A DNA stretch of 64,000 nt from Methylibium petroleiphilum PM1 (lineage in GTDB: Bacteria; Pseudomonadota; Gammaproteobacteria; Burkholderiales; Burkholderiaceae_C): contig NC_008825.1 in assembly GCF_000015725.1 (NCBI RefSeq), forward strand, positions 124,001-188,000. Direction: 5' to 3'. Both the position numbers and the translations under genes were made by a program. Shown piece after piece: positions 1 to 8,863 of this stretch. The stretch's first letter is position 1. Each line of letters starts with the position of its first letter. The notes beneath the pieces are model-generated. The model saw only the letters and a list, made by a program, of their open reading frames with translations, ran no database searches and was not told the DNA's origin.

Positions 1-1
1 C

Positions 2-355
2 CTGGCCGACGCCGACCGCAAGGTCAGCGAGCTCTACGACCTGATCCATCCGAACGCCAGCACGACCGCCACGGTGCGCTCGCTGTTCGTCATCGACCCG
101 GCGAAGAAGATCCGCCTGACGATCACCTACCCGGCCTCGACCGGGCGCAATTTCGACGAGATCCTGCGCGTCATCGATTCGCTGCAGCTGACCGAATACC
201 ACAGCGTCGCGACGCCGGCGAACTGGAAGGACGGCGACGACGTGGTGATCGTGCCCGCGCTGCAGGACGCCGAACTGATCCGGCAGAAGTTTCCGAAGGG
301 CTATACCGCCGTCACGCCCTATCTGCGCCTGACGCCGCAGCCCAATCGCGCCTGA
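2..355 (+). CDS. 1-Cys peroxiredoxin (Prx6 type), C-terminal part
   Basis: The reading frame is open from the window edge and ends at 355, so only the last 117 residues are seen and the catalytic Cys domain lies outside. The visible part carries the end of the AhpC/TSA fold ([23 protein letters not shown]) followed by the 1-Cys peroxiredoxin C-terminal domain, including [20 protein letters not shown] and the [12 protein letters not shown] stretch typical of Prx6-like enzymes. These reduce hydrogen peroxide and alkyl hydroperoxides in the cytoplasm. The gene lies upstream of the sulfate uptake cluster on the same strand, with 119 bases between it and the first binding protein, so it is probably a separate transcription unit. 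The family call is firm; the exact subfamily is inferred. Confidence 0.85.
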   Translation: MADADRKVSELYDLIHPNASTTATVRSLFVIDPAKKIRLTITYPASTGRNFDEILRVIDSLQLTEYHSVATPANWKDGDDVVIVPALQDAELIRQKFPKGYTAVTPYLRLTPQPNRA

Positions 356-372
356 GACTTCTTCGAGAAACG

Positions 373-426
373 CATAAGCGTCCTTGCTTTCATTCGTTCC
401 GCGTTGAAGCGGCGCTTTCTAGCATC
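373..426 (+). promoter_or_regulatory. Upstream control block of first sulfate-binding gene (paired with 1561-1614)
   Basis: A 54-nt stretch begins with CATAAGC and ends with CTAGCATC, 48 nt before the ATG at 475. A stretch of exactly the same length with the same ends, and with TCGTTCC and AAGCG in register, precedes the second binding-protein gene. TAGCAT near the end could be a -10 element; no good -35 is present, as expected for an activator-dependent promoter. CysB encoded nearby is the obvious candidate activator, but binding is inferred. Confidence 0.45.
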
Positions 427-474
427 TCCCCATTCGCTCATTCCCGCCCTGATTCCGTGATCCCGAGGACCTTC

Positions 475-1488
475 ATGACCCGTTTCGCTTCCGTCCGTGG
501 CGCGCTCGCCGCCTCGATCCTTGTTTTGGCCGCCGGTGCCGCCGCCGCCAAGGACGTGACCCTGCTCAATGTCTCCTACGACCCGACGCGCGAGCTCTAC
601 GTCGAGTACAACGCCGCCTTCGCCAAGTACTGGAAGGGCAAGACCGGCGACAACGTGACCGTGAAGCAGTCGCACGGCGGCTCGGGCAAGCAGGCTCGCT
701 CGGTGATCGACGGCATCGACGCCGACGTGGTGACGCTGGCGCTGGCCTACGACATCGACGAGATCGGCGAGAAGGCCAAGCTGCTGCCGGCCGACTGGCA
801 GAAGCGCCTGAAGCACAACAGCTCGCCCTACACCTCCACCTACATCTTCCTGGTGCGCAAGGGCAACCCGAAGGGCATCAAGAACTGGGACGACCTGGTG
901 AAGCCGGGCGTGTCGGTGATCACCGCGAACCCCAAGACCTCGGGTGGCGCCCGCTGGGGCTACCTGGCGGCCTACGGCTTCGCGCTCAAGCAGCCCGGAG
1001 GCGACGATGCCAAGGCGCGCGAGTTCGTCGGCAACCTGTTCAAGAACGTGCCGGTGCTGGATTCCGGCGCCCGCGGCTCCACGGTGACCTTCGCCGAGCG
1101 TGGTATCGGTGACGTGCTGCTGGCCTGGGAGAACGAGGCTCACCTTTCGCTGAAGGAGTTCGGCGTCGACAAGTTCGACATCGTCTACCCGCCGCTGAGC
1201 ATCCTGGCCGAGCCGCCGGTGACGGTGGTCGACAAGGTGGTCGACAAGAAGGGCACCCGCGACGTGGCCCAGGCCTACCTCGAGTACCTGTACACCGCGG
1301 AGGGCCAGGAAATCGCCGCGCGCAACTTCTACCGGCCGATCGACGAGAAGGTCGCGGCGAAGTACGCGAAGAACTTCCCGAAGGTCAACCTGTTCACCAT
1401 CGACGAGGTGTTCGGCGGGTGGGCCAAGGCGCAGAAGACCCACTTCGCCGACGGCGGTGTGTTCGATCAGATCTATACGAAGAAGTAA
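475..1488 (+). CDS. sbp: Sulfate ABC transporter periplasmic binding protein, copy 1
   Basis: Periplasmic receptor that delivers sulfate (or thiosulfate) to the CysTWA importer. I start it at the ATG at 475, after a GAGG ribosome site; an in-frame GTG at 457 is less likely. The 337-residue product opens with a signal peptide (MTRFASVRG followed by an Ala/Leu-rich core ending AAAAKD) and then shows the Sbp/CysP landmarks [40 protein letters not shown] and the C-terminal [11 protein letters not shown] close paralogue follows at 1660, and permease and ATPase genes come after that. A strong hairpin after the stop may reduce readthrough into the second copy. Whether the receptor prefers sulfate or thiosulfate cannot be read from the sequence. 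Confidence 0.93.
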   Translation: MTRFASVRGALAASILVLAAGAAAAKDVTLLNVSYDPTRELYVEYNAAFAKYWKGKTGDNVTVKQSHGGSGKQARSVIDGIDADVVTLALAYDIDEIGEKAKLLPADWQKRLKHNSSPYTSTYIFLVRKGNPKGIKNWDDLVKPGVSVITANPKTSGGARWGYLAAYGFALKQPGGDDAKAREFVGNLFKNVPVLDSGARGSTVTFAERGIGDVLLAWENEAHLSLKEFGVDKFDIVYPPLSILAEPPVTVVDKVVDKKGTRDVAQAYLEYLYTAEGQEIAARNFYRPIDEKVAAKYAKNFPKVNLFTIDEVFGGWAKAQKTHFADGGVFDQIYTKK

Positions 1489-1509
1489 GCACCGGGATTT
1501 TTTCGAGAG

Positions 1510-1558
1510 CAGGCGCCCACTTGCTGGGCGCCTGTCGGCGTTTGGCTACGCCATTTTT
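1510..1558 (+). terminator. Hairpins between the two sulfate-binding genes
   Basis: A perfect 10-bp stem (1510-1519 with 1525-1534, 5-nt loop) is followed by a smaller GGCGT/ACGCC hairpin (1537-1541 with 1548-1552) that leads directly into ATTTTTCT. The second hairpin with its T run looks like an intrinsic terminator; the first may assist or protect the upstream mRNA. Confidence 0.5.
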
Positions 1559-1560
1559 CT

Positions 1561-1614
1561 CATAAGCATTCGACGAATCTGTCGTTCCCGTTTTAAGCGA
1601 CGGTCCCTAGCATC
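1561..1614 (+). promoter_or_regulatory. Upstream control block of second sulfate-binding gene
   Basis: This 54-nt block matches the one at 373-426 in length, in both ends (CATAAGC and CTAGCATC) and at the internal TCGTTCC and AAGCG. It ends 45 nt before the ATG at 1660. The middle parts have diverged, so what is shared is probably functional (RNA polymerase and regulator contacts). CysB control is inferred. Confidence 0.45.
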
Positions 1615-1659
1615 CGCTCCCATCGACCTTTCCGCGGGGACTCCGGGCCCTGCCACATC

Positions 1660-2673
1660 ATGTCTCTCCTGCCTTCGTCGCTGCGGCGCGCACTGATCGT
1701 TTCTCCCCTGTTGCTGGCCGCCGGCTGGGCCACGGCCGCCGGGCCGACGCTGCTGAACGTCAGCTACGACGTGGCGCGCGAGTTCTACAAGGAGATCAAC
1801 CCGGCCTTCCAGAAACAATGGAAGCAGGCCAGCGGCGAGGACGTGACGATCAACCAATCCCACGGCGGCTCGAGCAAGCAGGCCCGCGCGGTGATCGACG
1901 GTCTGGAGGCCGACGTCGTGACGATGAACCAGTCGAGCGACATCGACGCCATCGCCACCCGCGGCAAGCTGATCCCCGAAGACTGGGCGAAGCGGCTGCC
2001 GAACAACGCCGCGCCCACCACCTCGGTCACGGTGATCCTGGTGCGCAAGGGCAACCCGAAGAAGATCGCCGACTGGCCCGATCTCGCCAAGCCCGGCGTC
2101 AGCGTTGTGATCCCGAATCCCAAGGTCACCGGCAACGGTCGCTACAGCTATGTGGCCGCCTGGGGCTCGGCCATCAAGGCCGGCGGTACGCCGGCCCAGG
2201 CGCGCGAGCTGGTGCAGAAGATCTTCGCCAACGTGCCGGTGTTCGACGGTGGCGGCCGTGCGGCGACCACCACCTTCGCACAGCGCAACATCGGCGACGC
2301 GCTGGCGACCTTCGAGTCGGAGGTCAACCTGATCAAGGCCGAGTTCGGCGACAACTTCGACGTGGTCTACCCCAAATCGACCATCCTGGCCGAGAACCCG
2401 GTGAGCGTGATCGACACCGTGGTCGACAAGAAGGGCACGCGCAAGCAGGCCGAGGCCTACCTGAAGTTCCTGTGGTCCGACGAGGCCCAGGAGATCGCCG
2501 CCAAGCACCAGTTGCGCCCGCGCTCGCCCGCGCTGCTGGCGAAGTACGCGAAGGACTTCCCGAAGGTCAACACCTTCACGATCGACGAGATCTTCGGCGG
2601 CTGGAGCAAGGCGCAGAAGGAGCACTTCGACGACGGCGGGATCTACGACCAGATCCTGGCGGCGCGCAAGTGA
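1660..2673 (+). CDS. sbp: Sulfate ABC transporter periplasmic binding protein, copy 2
   Basis: Second Sbp/CysP-type receptor of 337 residues, the same length as copy 1 and clearly its paralogue: LLNVSYDVAREFY, SHGGSSKQARAVIDG, DVVTMNQSSDID, ILAENPVSVIDTVVDKKGT and FTIDEIFGGWSKAQKEHFDDGG line up throughout. The N-terminus is a signal peptide (hydrophobic run ending WATAAG). It reads into cysT after 36 nt, so this copy is probably transcribed with the permease genes. The pair arose by tandem duplication, and retention of both may reflect different substrates (sulfate versus thiosulfate or another oxyanion). That last point is inference. Confidence 0.93.
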   Translation: MSLLPSSLRRALIVSPLLLAAGWATAAGPTLLNVSYDVAREFYKEINPAFQKQWKQASGEDVTINQSHGGSSKQARAVIDGLEADVVTMNQSSDIDAIATRGKLIPEDWAKRLPNNAAPTTSVTVILVRKGNPKKIADWPDLAKPGVSVVIPNPKVTGNGRYSYVAAWGSAIKAGGTPAQARELVQKIFANVPVFDGGGRAATTTFAQRNIGDALATFESEVNLIKAEFGDNFDVVYPKSTILAENPVSVIDTVVDKKGTRKQAEAYLKFLWSDEAQEIAAKHQLRPRSPALLAKYAKDFPKVNTFTIDEIFGGWSKAQKEHFDDGGIYDQILAARK

Positions 2674-2709
2674 TCGTGCCGGTTCGATCATTTTCCTGAA
2701 GTACTGACC

Positions 2710-3546
2710 GTGTTCCTCTCTCGCGCCCTGCTGCGGCGACACAGCGTGCTGCCCGGCTTCGACCTCGCGCTCGGCTTCACGCTGCTCTACCTGAGCCTCA
2801 TCGTGCTCATCCCGCTGTCGGCCGCGTTCCTGAAGACCTTCACGCTCACCTGGCCGGCGTTCTGGGAGGCGGTGAGTTCGCCGCGGGTGGTGGCGTCCTA
2901 CCGGCTGACCTTCGGCGCCTCACTGGCGGGTGCGCTGCTCAACGCGGTGTTCGGGCTGGTCATCGCCTGGGTGCTGGTGCGCTACGAGTTCCCGTTCAAG
3001 CGCATCGTCGACGCGCTGGTCGACCTGCCATTCGCGCTGCCCACCGCGGTGGCCGGCATCGCGCTCACCGCGATCTATTCGCAGAACGGCTGGATCGGGC
3101 AGTACCTGCCCTTCAAGGTGAGCTTCACGCCGGTCGGCGTGTTCGTCGCGCTCACCTTCATCGGCCTGCCGTTCGTCGTGCGCACGCTGCAGCCGGTGCT
3201 CGAGGACCTGAGCAAGGAGATCGAGGAAGCGTCCGCCACCCTGGGCGCGAGCCGCGCACAGACCTTCCGGCTCGTGATCTTCCCGATCCTGATCCCGGCA
3301 CTGCTGACCGGCTTCGCGCTCGCCTTCGCACGCGCGCTGGGCGAGTACGGCTCGGTGATCTTCATCGCCGGCAACCTGCCACTGGTCAGCGAGATCACGC
3401 CGCTGCTAATCATCACCAAGCTCGAGCAGTACGACTACGCCGGCGCCACCGCGATCGCGGTCGTGATGCTGGTGTCGAGCTTCGTGCTGCTGCTGGGCAT
3501 CAACCTGCTGCAGGCCTGGTCGCGCCGTCGCCAGGGAGGAAACTGA
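2710..3546 (+). CDS. cysT: Sulfate ABC transporter permease CysT (CysU)
   Basis: Inner-membrane permease of the sulfate/thiosulfate importer, 278 residues, the usual family length. The start is a GTG at 2710. It contains about six hydrophobic segments, the sulfate-permease stretch [16 protein letters not shown] and the EAA-loop region [18 protein letters not shown], which contacts the ATPase. It forms the channel heterodimer with CysW, whose ATG lies one base after this stop; an AGGGAGGA ribosome site at the end of cysT serves cysW. Family and role are firm. Confidence 0.95.
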   Translation: MFLSRALLRRHSVLPGFDLALGFTLLYLSLIVLIPLSAAFLKTFTLTWPAFWEAVSSPRVVASYRLTFGASLAGALLNAVFGLVIAWVLVRYEFPFKRIVDALVDLPFALPTAVAGIALTAIYSQNGWIGQYLPFKVSFTPVGVFVALTFIGLPFVVRTLQPVLEDLSKEIEEASATLGASRAQTFRLVIFPILIPALLTGFALAFARALGEYGSVIFIAGNLPLVSEITPLLIITKLEQYDYAGATAIAVVMLVSSFVLLLGINLLQAWSRRRQGGN

Positions 3547-3547
3547 C

Positions 3548-4462
3548 ATGACGACCGGCGCCACGCTGGCCCTGAAGGCCGCTGCACCCGCTGCGGCGGT
3601 CGCTCCGACGAACCTGCGCAACGCCACCTCGGAGGCGCCCTGGGTGCGCCGCACGCTGATCGGCATCGCGCTGGTGTTCCTGACGGTGTTCCTGTTCGTG
3701 CCGCTGTTCGCGGTGTTCTACGAGGCGCTGAAGAAGGGCTGGGATGTCTATCTCGCGGCGATCGTCGAGCCCGACGCGCTGTCGGCCATCCGGCTCACGC
3801 TGCTGGCGGCAGCGGTGTCGCTGCCGCTGAACCTGGTGTTCGGCGTGGCGGCGGCCTGGTGTATCGCCAAGTTCAACTTCCGCGGCAAGAACATCCTGCT
3901 GACGCTGATCGACCTGCCGTTCTCGGTGAGCCCGGTGATCGCCGGCCTGATCTTCGTGCTGGTGTTCGGCCTGCAGGGCTGGCTGGGCGGCTGGCTGCGC
4001 GAGCACGACCTGAAGATCATCTTCGCGCTGCCTGGCATCGTGCTGGCCACGGTGTTCATCACCTTCCCGTTCATCGCGCGCGAGCTGATCCCGCTGATGC
4101 AGGCGCAGGGCGTCGAGCAGGAAGAGGCGGCGCGCGTGCTGGGCGCTTCGGGCTGGCAGATCTTCTGGCGCGTGACGCTGCCCAACATCAAGTGGGCGCT
4201 GCTGTATGGCGTGATCCTGTGCAATGCGCGGGCGATGGGGGAGTTCGGCGCGGTGTCGGTGGTCTCGGGCCACATCCGCGGCCAGACCAACACGATGCCG
4301 CTGCACATCGAGATCCTCTACAACGAATACCAGTTCGCGGCGTCGTTCGCGGTGGCTTCGCTGCTGGCCGGGCTGGCGCTGGTGACGCTGGTGCTGAAGT
4401 ACCTGGTGGAGCGACGGGTGAGAAACCAGATCAAGGGCGCGAGCGCGCTGGAGGCCGTATGA
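3548..4462 (+). CDS. cysW: Sulfate ABC transporter permease CysW
   Basis: Second permease subunit of the sulfate importer, 304 residues. After an extended Ala-rich N-terminus it has about six membrane segments, the family stretch [20 protein letters not shown], the coupling loop [21 protein letters not shown], and [19 protein letters not shown] near the end, all typical of CysW. The stop overlaps the cysA start as ATGA at 4459-4462, so the two are translationally coupled. It acts in the inner membrane with CysT and CysA. Confidence 0.95.
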   Translation: MTTGATLALKAAAPAAAVAPTNLRNATSEAPWVRRTLIGIALVFLTVFLFVPLFAVFYEALKKGWDVYLAAIVEPDALSAIRLTLLAAAVSLPLNLVFGVAAAWCIAKFNFRGKNILLTLIDLPFSVSPVIAGLIFVLVFGLQGWLGGWLREHDLKIIFALPGIVLATVFITFPFIARELIPLMQAQGVEQEEAARVLGASGWQIFWRVTLPNIKWALLYGVILCNARAMGEFGAVSVVSGHIRGQTNTMPLHIEILYNEYQFAASFAVASLLAGLALVTLVLKYLVERRVRNQIKGASALEAV

Positions 4463-5517
4463 GCATCGAAGTCCGTAACCTGAACAAGCGCTTCGGCCCC
4501 ACCGTCGTCTGCGACGACATCTCGATCGACATCCCCTCGGGCGAGCTGGTCGCGCTGCTCGGACCCTCGGGTTCTGGCAAGACCACGCTGTTGCGCATCA
4601 TCGCGGGCCTGGAAGTGCCCGACAGCGGCAGCGTGCTGTTCCACGGCGAGGACGCCACCCGCACCGACGTGCGCGAGCGCCAGGTCGGCTTCGTGTTCCA
4701 GCACTACGCGCTGTTCGCGCACATGACGATCTTCGAGAACGTGGCCTTCGGGCTGCGCGTGCGCCCCAAGGCCACGCGGCCCAGCGAAGCCGAGATCCGC
4801 AGCAAGGTCACCGCGCTGCTGAAGCTGGTGCAGCTCGACTGGATCGCCGACCGCTTCCCGCACCAGCTGTCGGGCGGCCAGCGCCAGCGTATCGCCCTGG
4901 CGCGCGCGCTGGCGGTGGAGCCCAAGGTGCTGCTGCTCGACGAGCCCTTCGGGGCACTCGACGCCAAGGTGCGCAAGGAGCTGCGCCGCTGGCTGCGCCG
5001 CCTGCACGACGAGGTGCATGTGACGAGCGTGTTCGTGACCCACGACCAGGAGGAGGCGATGGAGGTCGCCGACCGCATCGTCGTGATGAACCAGGGCCGC
5101 GTCGAGCAGGACGGCCCGCCGGACCAGGTGTACGACCACCCGGCGTCGCCCTTCGTGCTGCAGTTCCTGGGGGACGTGAACCTGTTCCACGGCCGCTTCG
5201 GAGCAGGCCGGGGCGATGCGAAGGTCAGCGGCGAGGTCAGCTACGTACGCCCGCACGAGCTGGCGATCCTGGCTGCACCGGCCGAGGGCTCGCTGCCGGT
5301 GACGCTGTCGCAGGCGCTGACCGTGGGGCCTAACACGCGGGTGGAGTTCAAGCGCGTGGACGACGGCAGCTACATCGACGTCGAGCTGCCGCGCTCGGAG
5401 TTCCATGCGCTGCGCGAACGCTTCCCGCTCGATCCCGGCGCCACCGTGCACCTGCTGCCGCGCCGCGTGACGCGCTTCGCGCAGGAGTCCGAAGCCGATC
5501 CGGCCGCGATGATCTGA
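4459..5517 (+). CDS. cysA: Sulfate/thiosulfate import ATPase CysA
   Basis: ATP-binding subunit that powers the importer, 352 residues. Visible motifs: Walker A GPSGSGKT at 35-42, signature LSGGQRQR from 137, Walker B LLLDEP with D161-E162, and the H-loop VTHDQEEA. The C-terminal third is the short regulatory TOBE-like domain found in CysA. The start is the ATG at 4459, which overlaps the cysW stop; the frame stays open further upstream but [13 protein letters not shown] is the normal CysA N-terminus. A GC-rich hairpin follows the stop, and the cysB-like regulator converges from the other side. Confidence 0.96.
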   Translation: MSIEVRNLNKRFGPTVVCDDISIDIPSGELVALLGPSGSGKTTLLRIIAGLEVPDSGSVLFHGEDATRTDVRERQVGFVFQHYALFAHMTIFENVAFGLRVRPKATRPSEAEIRSKVTALLKLVQLDWIADRFPHQLSGGQRQRIALARALAVEPKVLLLDEPFGALDAKVRKELRRWLRRLHDEVHVTSVFVTHDQEEAMEVADRIVVMNQGRVEQDGPPDQVYDHPASPFVLQFLGDVNLFHGRFGAGRGDAKVSGEVSYVRPHELAILAAPAEGSLPVTLSQALTVGPNTRVEFKRVDDGSYIDVELPRSEFHALRERFPLDPGATVHLLPRRVTRFAQESEADPAAMI

Positions 5518-5525
5518 TCGGGTCC

Positions 5526-5549
5526 CGGTCGGGCCGTCGCACCCGACCG
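5526..5549. terminator. Hairpin between convergent cysA and cysB
   Basis: CGGTCGGG (5526-5533) pairs with CCCGACCG (5542-5549) across an 8-nt loop, in the 45-nt gap between two convergent genes. It lacks a T run on either side, so it could be a weak bidirectional terminator or just an mRNA 3' end stabiliser. Confidence 0.4.
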
Positions 5550-5562
5550 AGCCGCGCACTGC

Positions 5563-6498
5563 TCAGAGTTCGACCTTGCCGCCGTCGAGCGCGCGCTGCA
5601 CCACCTTGCGCGTCAGCGACGGCGCAAAGCTCTCGATGAAGTCGTACACATAGGCCCGCAGGTAGCTGCCGCGCTTGAGCGCCAGGCGCGTCATGTTCAC
5701 GGCGAACAGGTGGCGCGCGTCGAGCGCGCGCAGGTGGCGATCGCGCTCGTCGTCGTAGGCGATCGAGGCGACGATGCCGACGCCCAGGCCCAACTCCACG
5801 TAGGTCTTGATCACGTCGGCGTCCATCGCCGTCAGCGCCAGCGTGGGCGTGAGGCCCTCGCGCTCGAAGGCCTCGTCGATGTGCGAGCGGCCGGTGTAGC
5901 CGGCGTCGTAGGTGATCAGCGGGTATTCGGCGAGCCGCTTCAGCGTGAGGGCGCCGCCGTCGAGCAGCGGGTGGTCGGGCGGCACCAGCACCGCGTGCGT
6001 CCAGCGGTAGCAGGGCAGCGCCACGAGGTCGGGGTACTGCGCCAGCGCCTCGGTCGCGATGCCGATGTCGGCCTCGCCGTCGAGCAGCATCTGCGCCACC
6101 TGCTTCGGCGAGCCCTGGTGCAGCTGCAACTGCACGCCCGGATGGCTGCCGCGGAAGTCGCGCACCGCTGGCGGCAGCGCGTAGCGCGCCTGCGAGTGGG
6201 TGGCGGCGATGGACAGCGGGCCGTGGTCCTGCTGGGCGTAGTCGGCGCCGGCGCGCTTGAGGTTGTCGGCGTCGTGCAGCAGCCGCTCCACGATCGGCAG
6301 CACCGCCTCGCCGGGGGCGGTGAGCCCGGTCAGCCGCTTGCCGGCGCGCACGAAGATGTCGACGCCGAGCTCGTCTTCGAGCTCGCGGATCTGCCGGCTC
6401 ACGCCCGGCTGCGACGTGTGCAGCGCCTCGGCCACGTCGGTGAGGTTGAAGCCGAGCCGCACCGCCTCGCGGACGGAGCGCAGTTGCTGGAAGTTCAT
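5563..6498 (-). CDS. cysB: LysR-type regulator CysB/Cbl
   Basis: Transcription activator of sulfur assimilation, 311 residues, close to the usual CysB length. I start it at the ATG at 6498 (MNFQQLRSVREAVRLGFN), which matches CysB N-termini; the frame is open about 37 codons further upstream with atypical sequence. The N-terminal winged helix-turn-helix contains TDVAEALHTSQPGVSRQIRELEDELG, and the effector domain shows THSQARYALP and the DADVIKTYVELGLGVGI segment diagnostic of CysB/Cbl. It is convergent with cysTWA, which it probably activates in response to O-acetylserine or sulfate limitation (family knowledge). CysB and Cbl cannot be separated by eye. Confidence 0.92.
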   Translation of the reverse strand: MNFQQLRSVREAVRLGFNLTDVAEALHTSQPGVSRQIRELEDELGVDIFVRAGKRLTGLTAPGEAVLPIVERLLHDADNLKRAGADYAQQDHGPLSIAATHSQARYALPPAVRDFRGSHPGVQLQLHQGSPKQVAQMLLDGEADIGIATEALAQYPDLVALPCYRWTHAVLVPPDHPLLDGGALTLKRLAEYPLITYDAGYTGRSHIDEAFEREGLTPTLALTAMDADVIKTYVELGLGVGIVASIAYDDERDRHLRALDARHLFAVNMTRLALKRGSYLRAYVYDFIESFAPSLTRKVVQRALDGGKVEL

Positions 6499-6634
6499 CG
6501 GGTCAGCCGCGAAGGCGAAGGCTTCGCGAAAACGAAAGTTTCCGAGTGTCCGGGCTGGCCGCGCGCGAGGGAACGACCGTTTCGTTGTTTGCTTTCGCGC
6601 CGTCGGCATAAGGCCCTCGGCGCGCGCGGCGCAC

Positions 6635-8749
6635 TCAGTCCGCGGCGGTCGGGCCGGACGCCGGCTGCGCGGCCTTGGCCGCGAACGCCGCCCGCAGCGC
6701 CTTCAGCTTCTCGCGCGGGTCTTCCTTCACGCGGCCTTCTTCCAGCTTCATCTCGGCGATGAAGCGGCTGGGCGCGCCGGCCACGGTCTCGCGGCCGCGC
6801 TTGCGGCGCTTGAGCCAGCTGACCGCCAGGGTGCTGCGGGCGCGGGTGATGCCCACGTACATCAATCGCCGCTCCTCCTCCAGCCGCTGTACCAGCGCTG
6901 CCGCGGTGAGCGATTCGTCGTCGGTCTTGAACGGCAGCAGGCCCTCGTTGACGCCGGCCAGCACCACGTGCGGCCACTCCAGCCCCTTGGCAGCGTGCAG
7001 CGTGGAGAGCGTCAGCACGTTCTGATCGTCGCCGCGCTCGGCCAGGCTGATGATCACCGCGATGGTCTGCGCCACTTCGAGCACGCTGCGCCGCTCGCTC
7101 TCCTGGCCGCTGCCGTCGTCGGCCGTCTCGCCGCCGCAGCGCCTGGCGATCCACTCGACGAAGTCGAGCACGTTCGACCAGCGCGCCGCGGCCAGCTTCT
7201 CGCTGTCCTCGCCGTCGTGCAGATGCTGCTCGTAGCCGATGTCCTTCAGCCAGCCCATCAGCAGCGCGCGCGCATCCTCGGCACCGACGGTCTGGCGTGC
7301 GCGGTACTCGAGGTCGTTGACGCAACGGCCGAACTCGTGGAGCGAGCCGACCGCCTTCGCGCTGAGCACCGTGCCGAGCGATTCCGCGAACAGCGCTTCG
7401 TAGAGAGACACCTTCCAGCGGCCGGCGAACTCGCCCAGGCCGGCCAGCGTCTGGTGGCCGATGCCGCGCTTGGGCGTCGTCACGGCGCGCAGGAAGGCGG
7501 GGTCGTCGTCTTGGTTCACCAGCAGGCGCAACCAGGCGCACAGGTCCTTGATCTCGGCGCGCTCGAAATAGCTCTGGCCGCCCGACACCTTGTACGGGAT
7601 CTGCGCCTTGCGCAGGGCCTGCTCGAACACGCGCGCCTGGTGGTTGGCGCGGTAGAGGATCGCGAAGTCCTTCCACTCGATGCCCTGCCCGCCCACCGCG
7701 CCGGCCGCCGCGCCGCCCTGGCCGCGCAGCGCCTGGATGCGCGCGACCGCGCGCTCGGCCTCGTGTTCCTCGCTGTCGCTCTCGACCACGCGCACCGGCT
7801 CGCCGTCGCCGAATTCGCTCCACAGCTTCTTGTCGAAGATCTTCGGGTTGGCCGCGATCACGTGGTTGGCGGCGCGCAGGATGTTGCCGGTCGAGCGGTA
7901 GTTCTGCTCCAGCGGGATCACCTGCAGGTCCGGGTAGTCCTGCGGCAGGCGCTTGAGGTTGTCGATCGTCGCGCCGCGCCAGCCGTAGATGCTCTGGTCG
8001 TCGTCGCCGACCGCGGTGAACATCGCCGGCCGGTCGCGCCCGCCCTGGCCGTCGCCGACCAGCAGCTTGAGCAGTTCGTACTGCTGCGCGTTGGTGTCCT
8101 GGTACTCGTCGACCAGCACGTGGCGCAGCGCGGCCTGCCACTTCGCGCGCACCACGTCGTGCCGCTGCAGCAGCGCCACCGGCAGGCCGATCAGGTCGTC
8201 GAAGTCCACCGCCTGGTAGGCGGCCAGCCGCTCCTGGTAGCGCGTCATCACGCGCGCGGCCTGCACCTCGTCGGGGTTCTTCGCCTCGGCTTCGGCCTGG
8301 GCCGGCGTCAGGCCCTGGTTCTTCCAGAGGCTGATGGCCCACTGCCAGCGCCGCGCGGTCTTGGCGTCGGTGGTGCCGCCGGCGTCGCGCAGGATGCCCA
8401 GCACGTCGTCGCTGTCGAGGATCGAGAACTGCGGCTTCAGGCCCAGCGCCGCGCCGTCCTCGCGCAGCAGCCGCACGCCGAGCGAGTGGAAGGTGCTGAT
8501 CAGCAGGCCCTTGGCCGGCCGCGCCCCCACCAGGGCCTTGGCGCGCTCGCGCATCTCGGCCGCCGCCTTGTTGGTGAAGGTGATGGCGGCGATCTGCGAC
8601 GGAGCCAGCCCGGCCTCCAGCAGGCGCGCGATCTTGTGCGTGATCACGCGCGTCTTGCCCGAGCCGGCGCCGGCCAGCACCAGGCAGGGGCCGGCCAGGT
8701 GGTGAACCGCCTGCATCTGGGCGGTGTTGAGCGAGACAGGCGCGGACAA
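6635..8749 (-). CDS. rep: ATP-dependent DNA helicase Rep (UvrD/Rep superfamily 1A)
   Basis: 3'-5' DNA helicase of about 704 residues that helps forks pass obstacles. It has the complete SF1A set: motif I LAGAGSGKT near the N-terminus, motif Ia ITFTNKAAAEMRERA, motif II VDEYQDTN, motif III GDDDQSIYGWRGA, motif IV EQNYRS, motif V TLHAAKGLEW and motif VI EERRLMYVGITRA. The start is uncertain. A TTG at 8749 gives LSAPVSLNTAQMQAV, close to the usual Rep N-terminus, while an ATG at 8851 would add 34 Arg/Pro-rich residues that look like translated intergenic DNA. No other member of the family is in the window. Rep rather than UvrD rests on overall resemblance. Confidence 0.9.
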   Translation of the reverse strand: MSAPVSLNTAQMQAVHHLAGPCLVLAGAGSGKTRVITHKIARLLEAGLAPSQIAAITFTNKAAAEMRERAKALVGARPAKGLLISTFHSLGVRLLREDGAALGLKPQFSILDSDDVLGILRDAGGTTDAKTARRWQWAISLWKNQGLTPAQAEAEAKNPDEVQAARVMTRYQERLAAYQAVDFDDLIGLPVALLQRHDVVRAKWQAALRHVLVDEYQDTNAQQYELLKLLVGDGQGGRDRPAMFTAVGDDDQSIYGWRGATIDNLKRLPQDYPDLQVIPLEQNYRSTGNILRAANHVIAANPKIFDKKLWSEFGDGEPVRVVESDSEEHEAERAVARIQALRGQGGAAAGAVGGQGIEWKDFAILYRANHQARVFEQALRKAQIPYKVSGGQSYFERAEIKDLCAWLRLLVNQDDDPAFLRAVTTPKRGIGHQTLAGLGEFAGRWKVSLYEALFAESLGTVLSAKAVGSLHEFGRCVNDLEYRARQTVGAEDARALLMGWLKDIGYEQHLHDGEDSEKLAAARWSNVLDFVEWIARRCGGETADDGSGQESERRSVLEVAQTIAVIISLAERGDDQNVLTLSTLHAAKGLEWPHVVLAGVNEGLLPFKTDDESLTAAALVQRLEEERRLMYVGITRARSTLAVSWLKRRKRGRETVAGAPSRFIAEMKLEEGRVKEDPREKLKALRAAFAAKAAQPASGPTAAD

Positions 8750-8863
8750 GGAGGACGGAGCGGAGACGACGGGACGGAGCCGTGGCGAACGGCGGGGCGC
8801 GCGATGATAGCCAAGCGCTGCCGGCCGAGGCCTCGGTGCGCGGCCTGACATACTGCCGCCGCG

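Noticed and set aside
319-1443. Long reading frame antisense to the first sulfate-binding gene
   Set aside because: Its translation is a run of Arg/Val/His-rich filler typical of the antisense frames of GC-rich genes, while the plus strand encodes a recognisable Sbp protein.
3859-4458. Upstream extension of the CysA frame
   Set aside because: It overlaps cysW entirely in another frame, and the CysA N-terminus starts at 4459.
6499-6609. N-terminal extension of the CysB-type regulator
   Set aside because: The additional residues are Arg/Phe-rich and unlike CysB; MNFQQLRSV at 6498 matches the family start.
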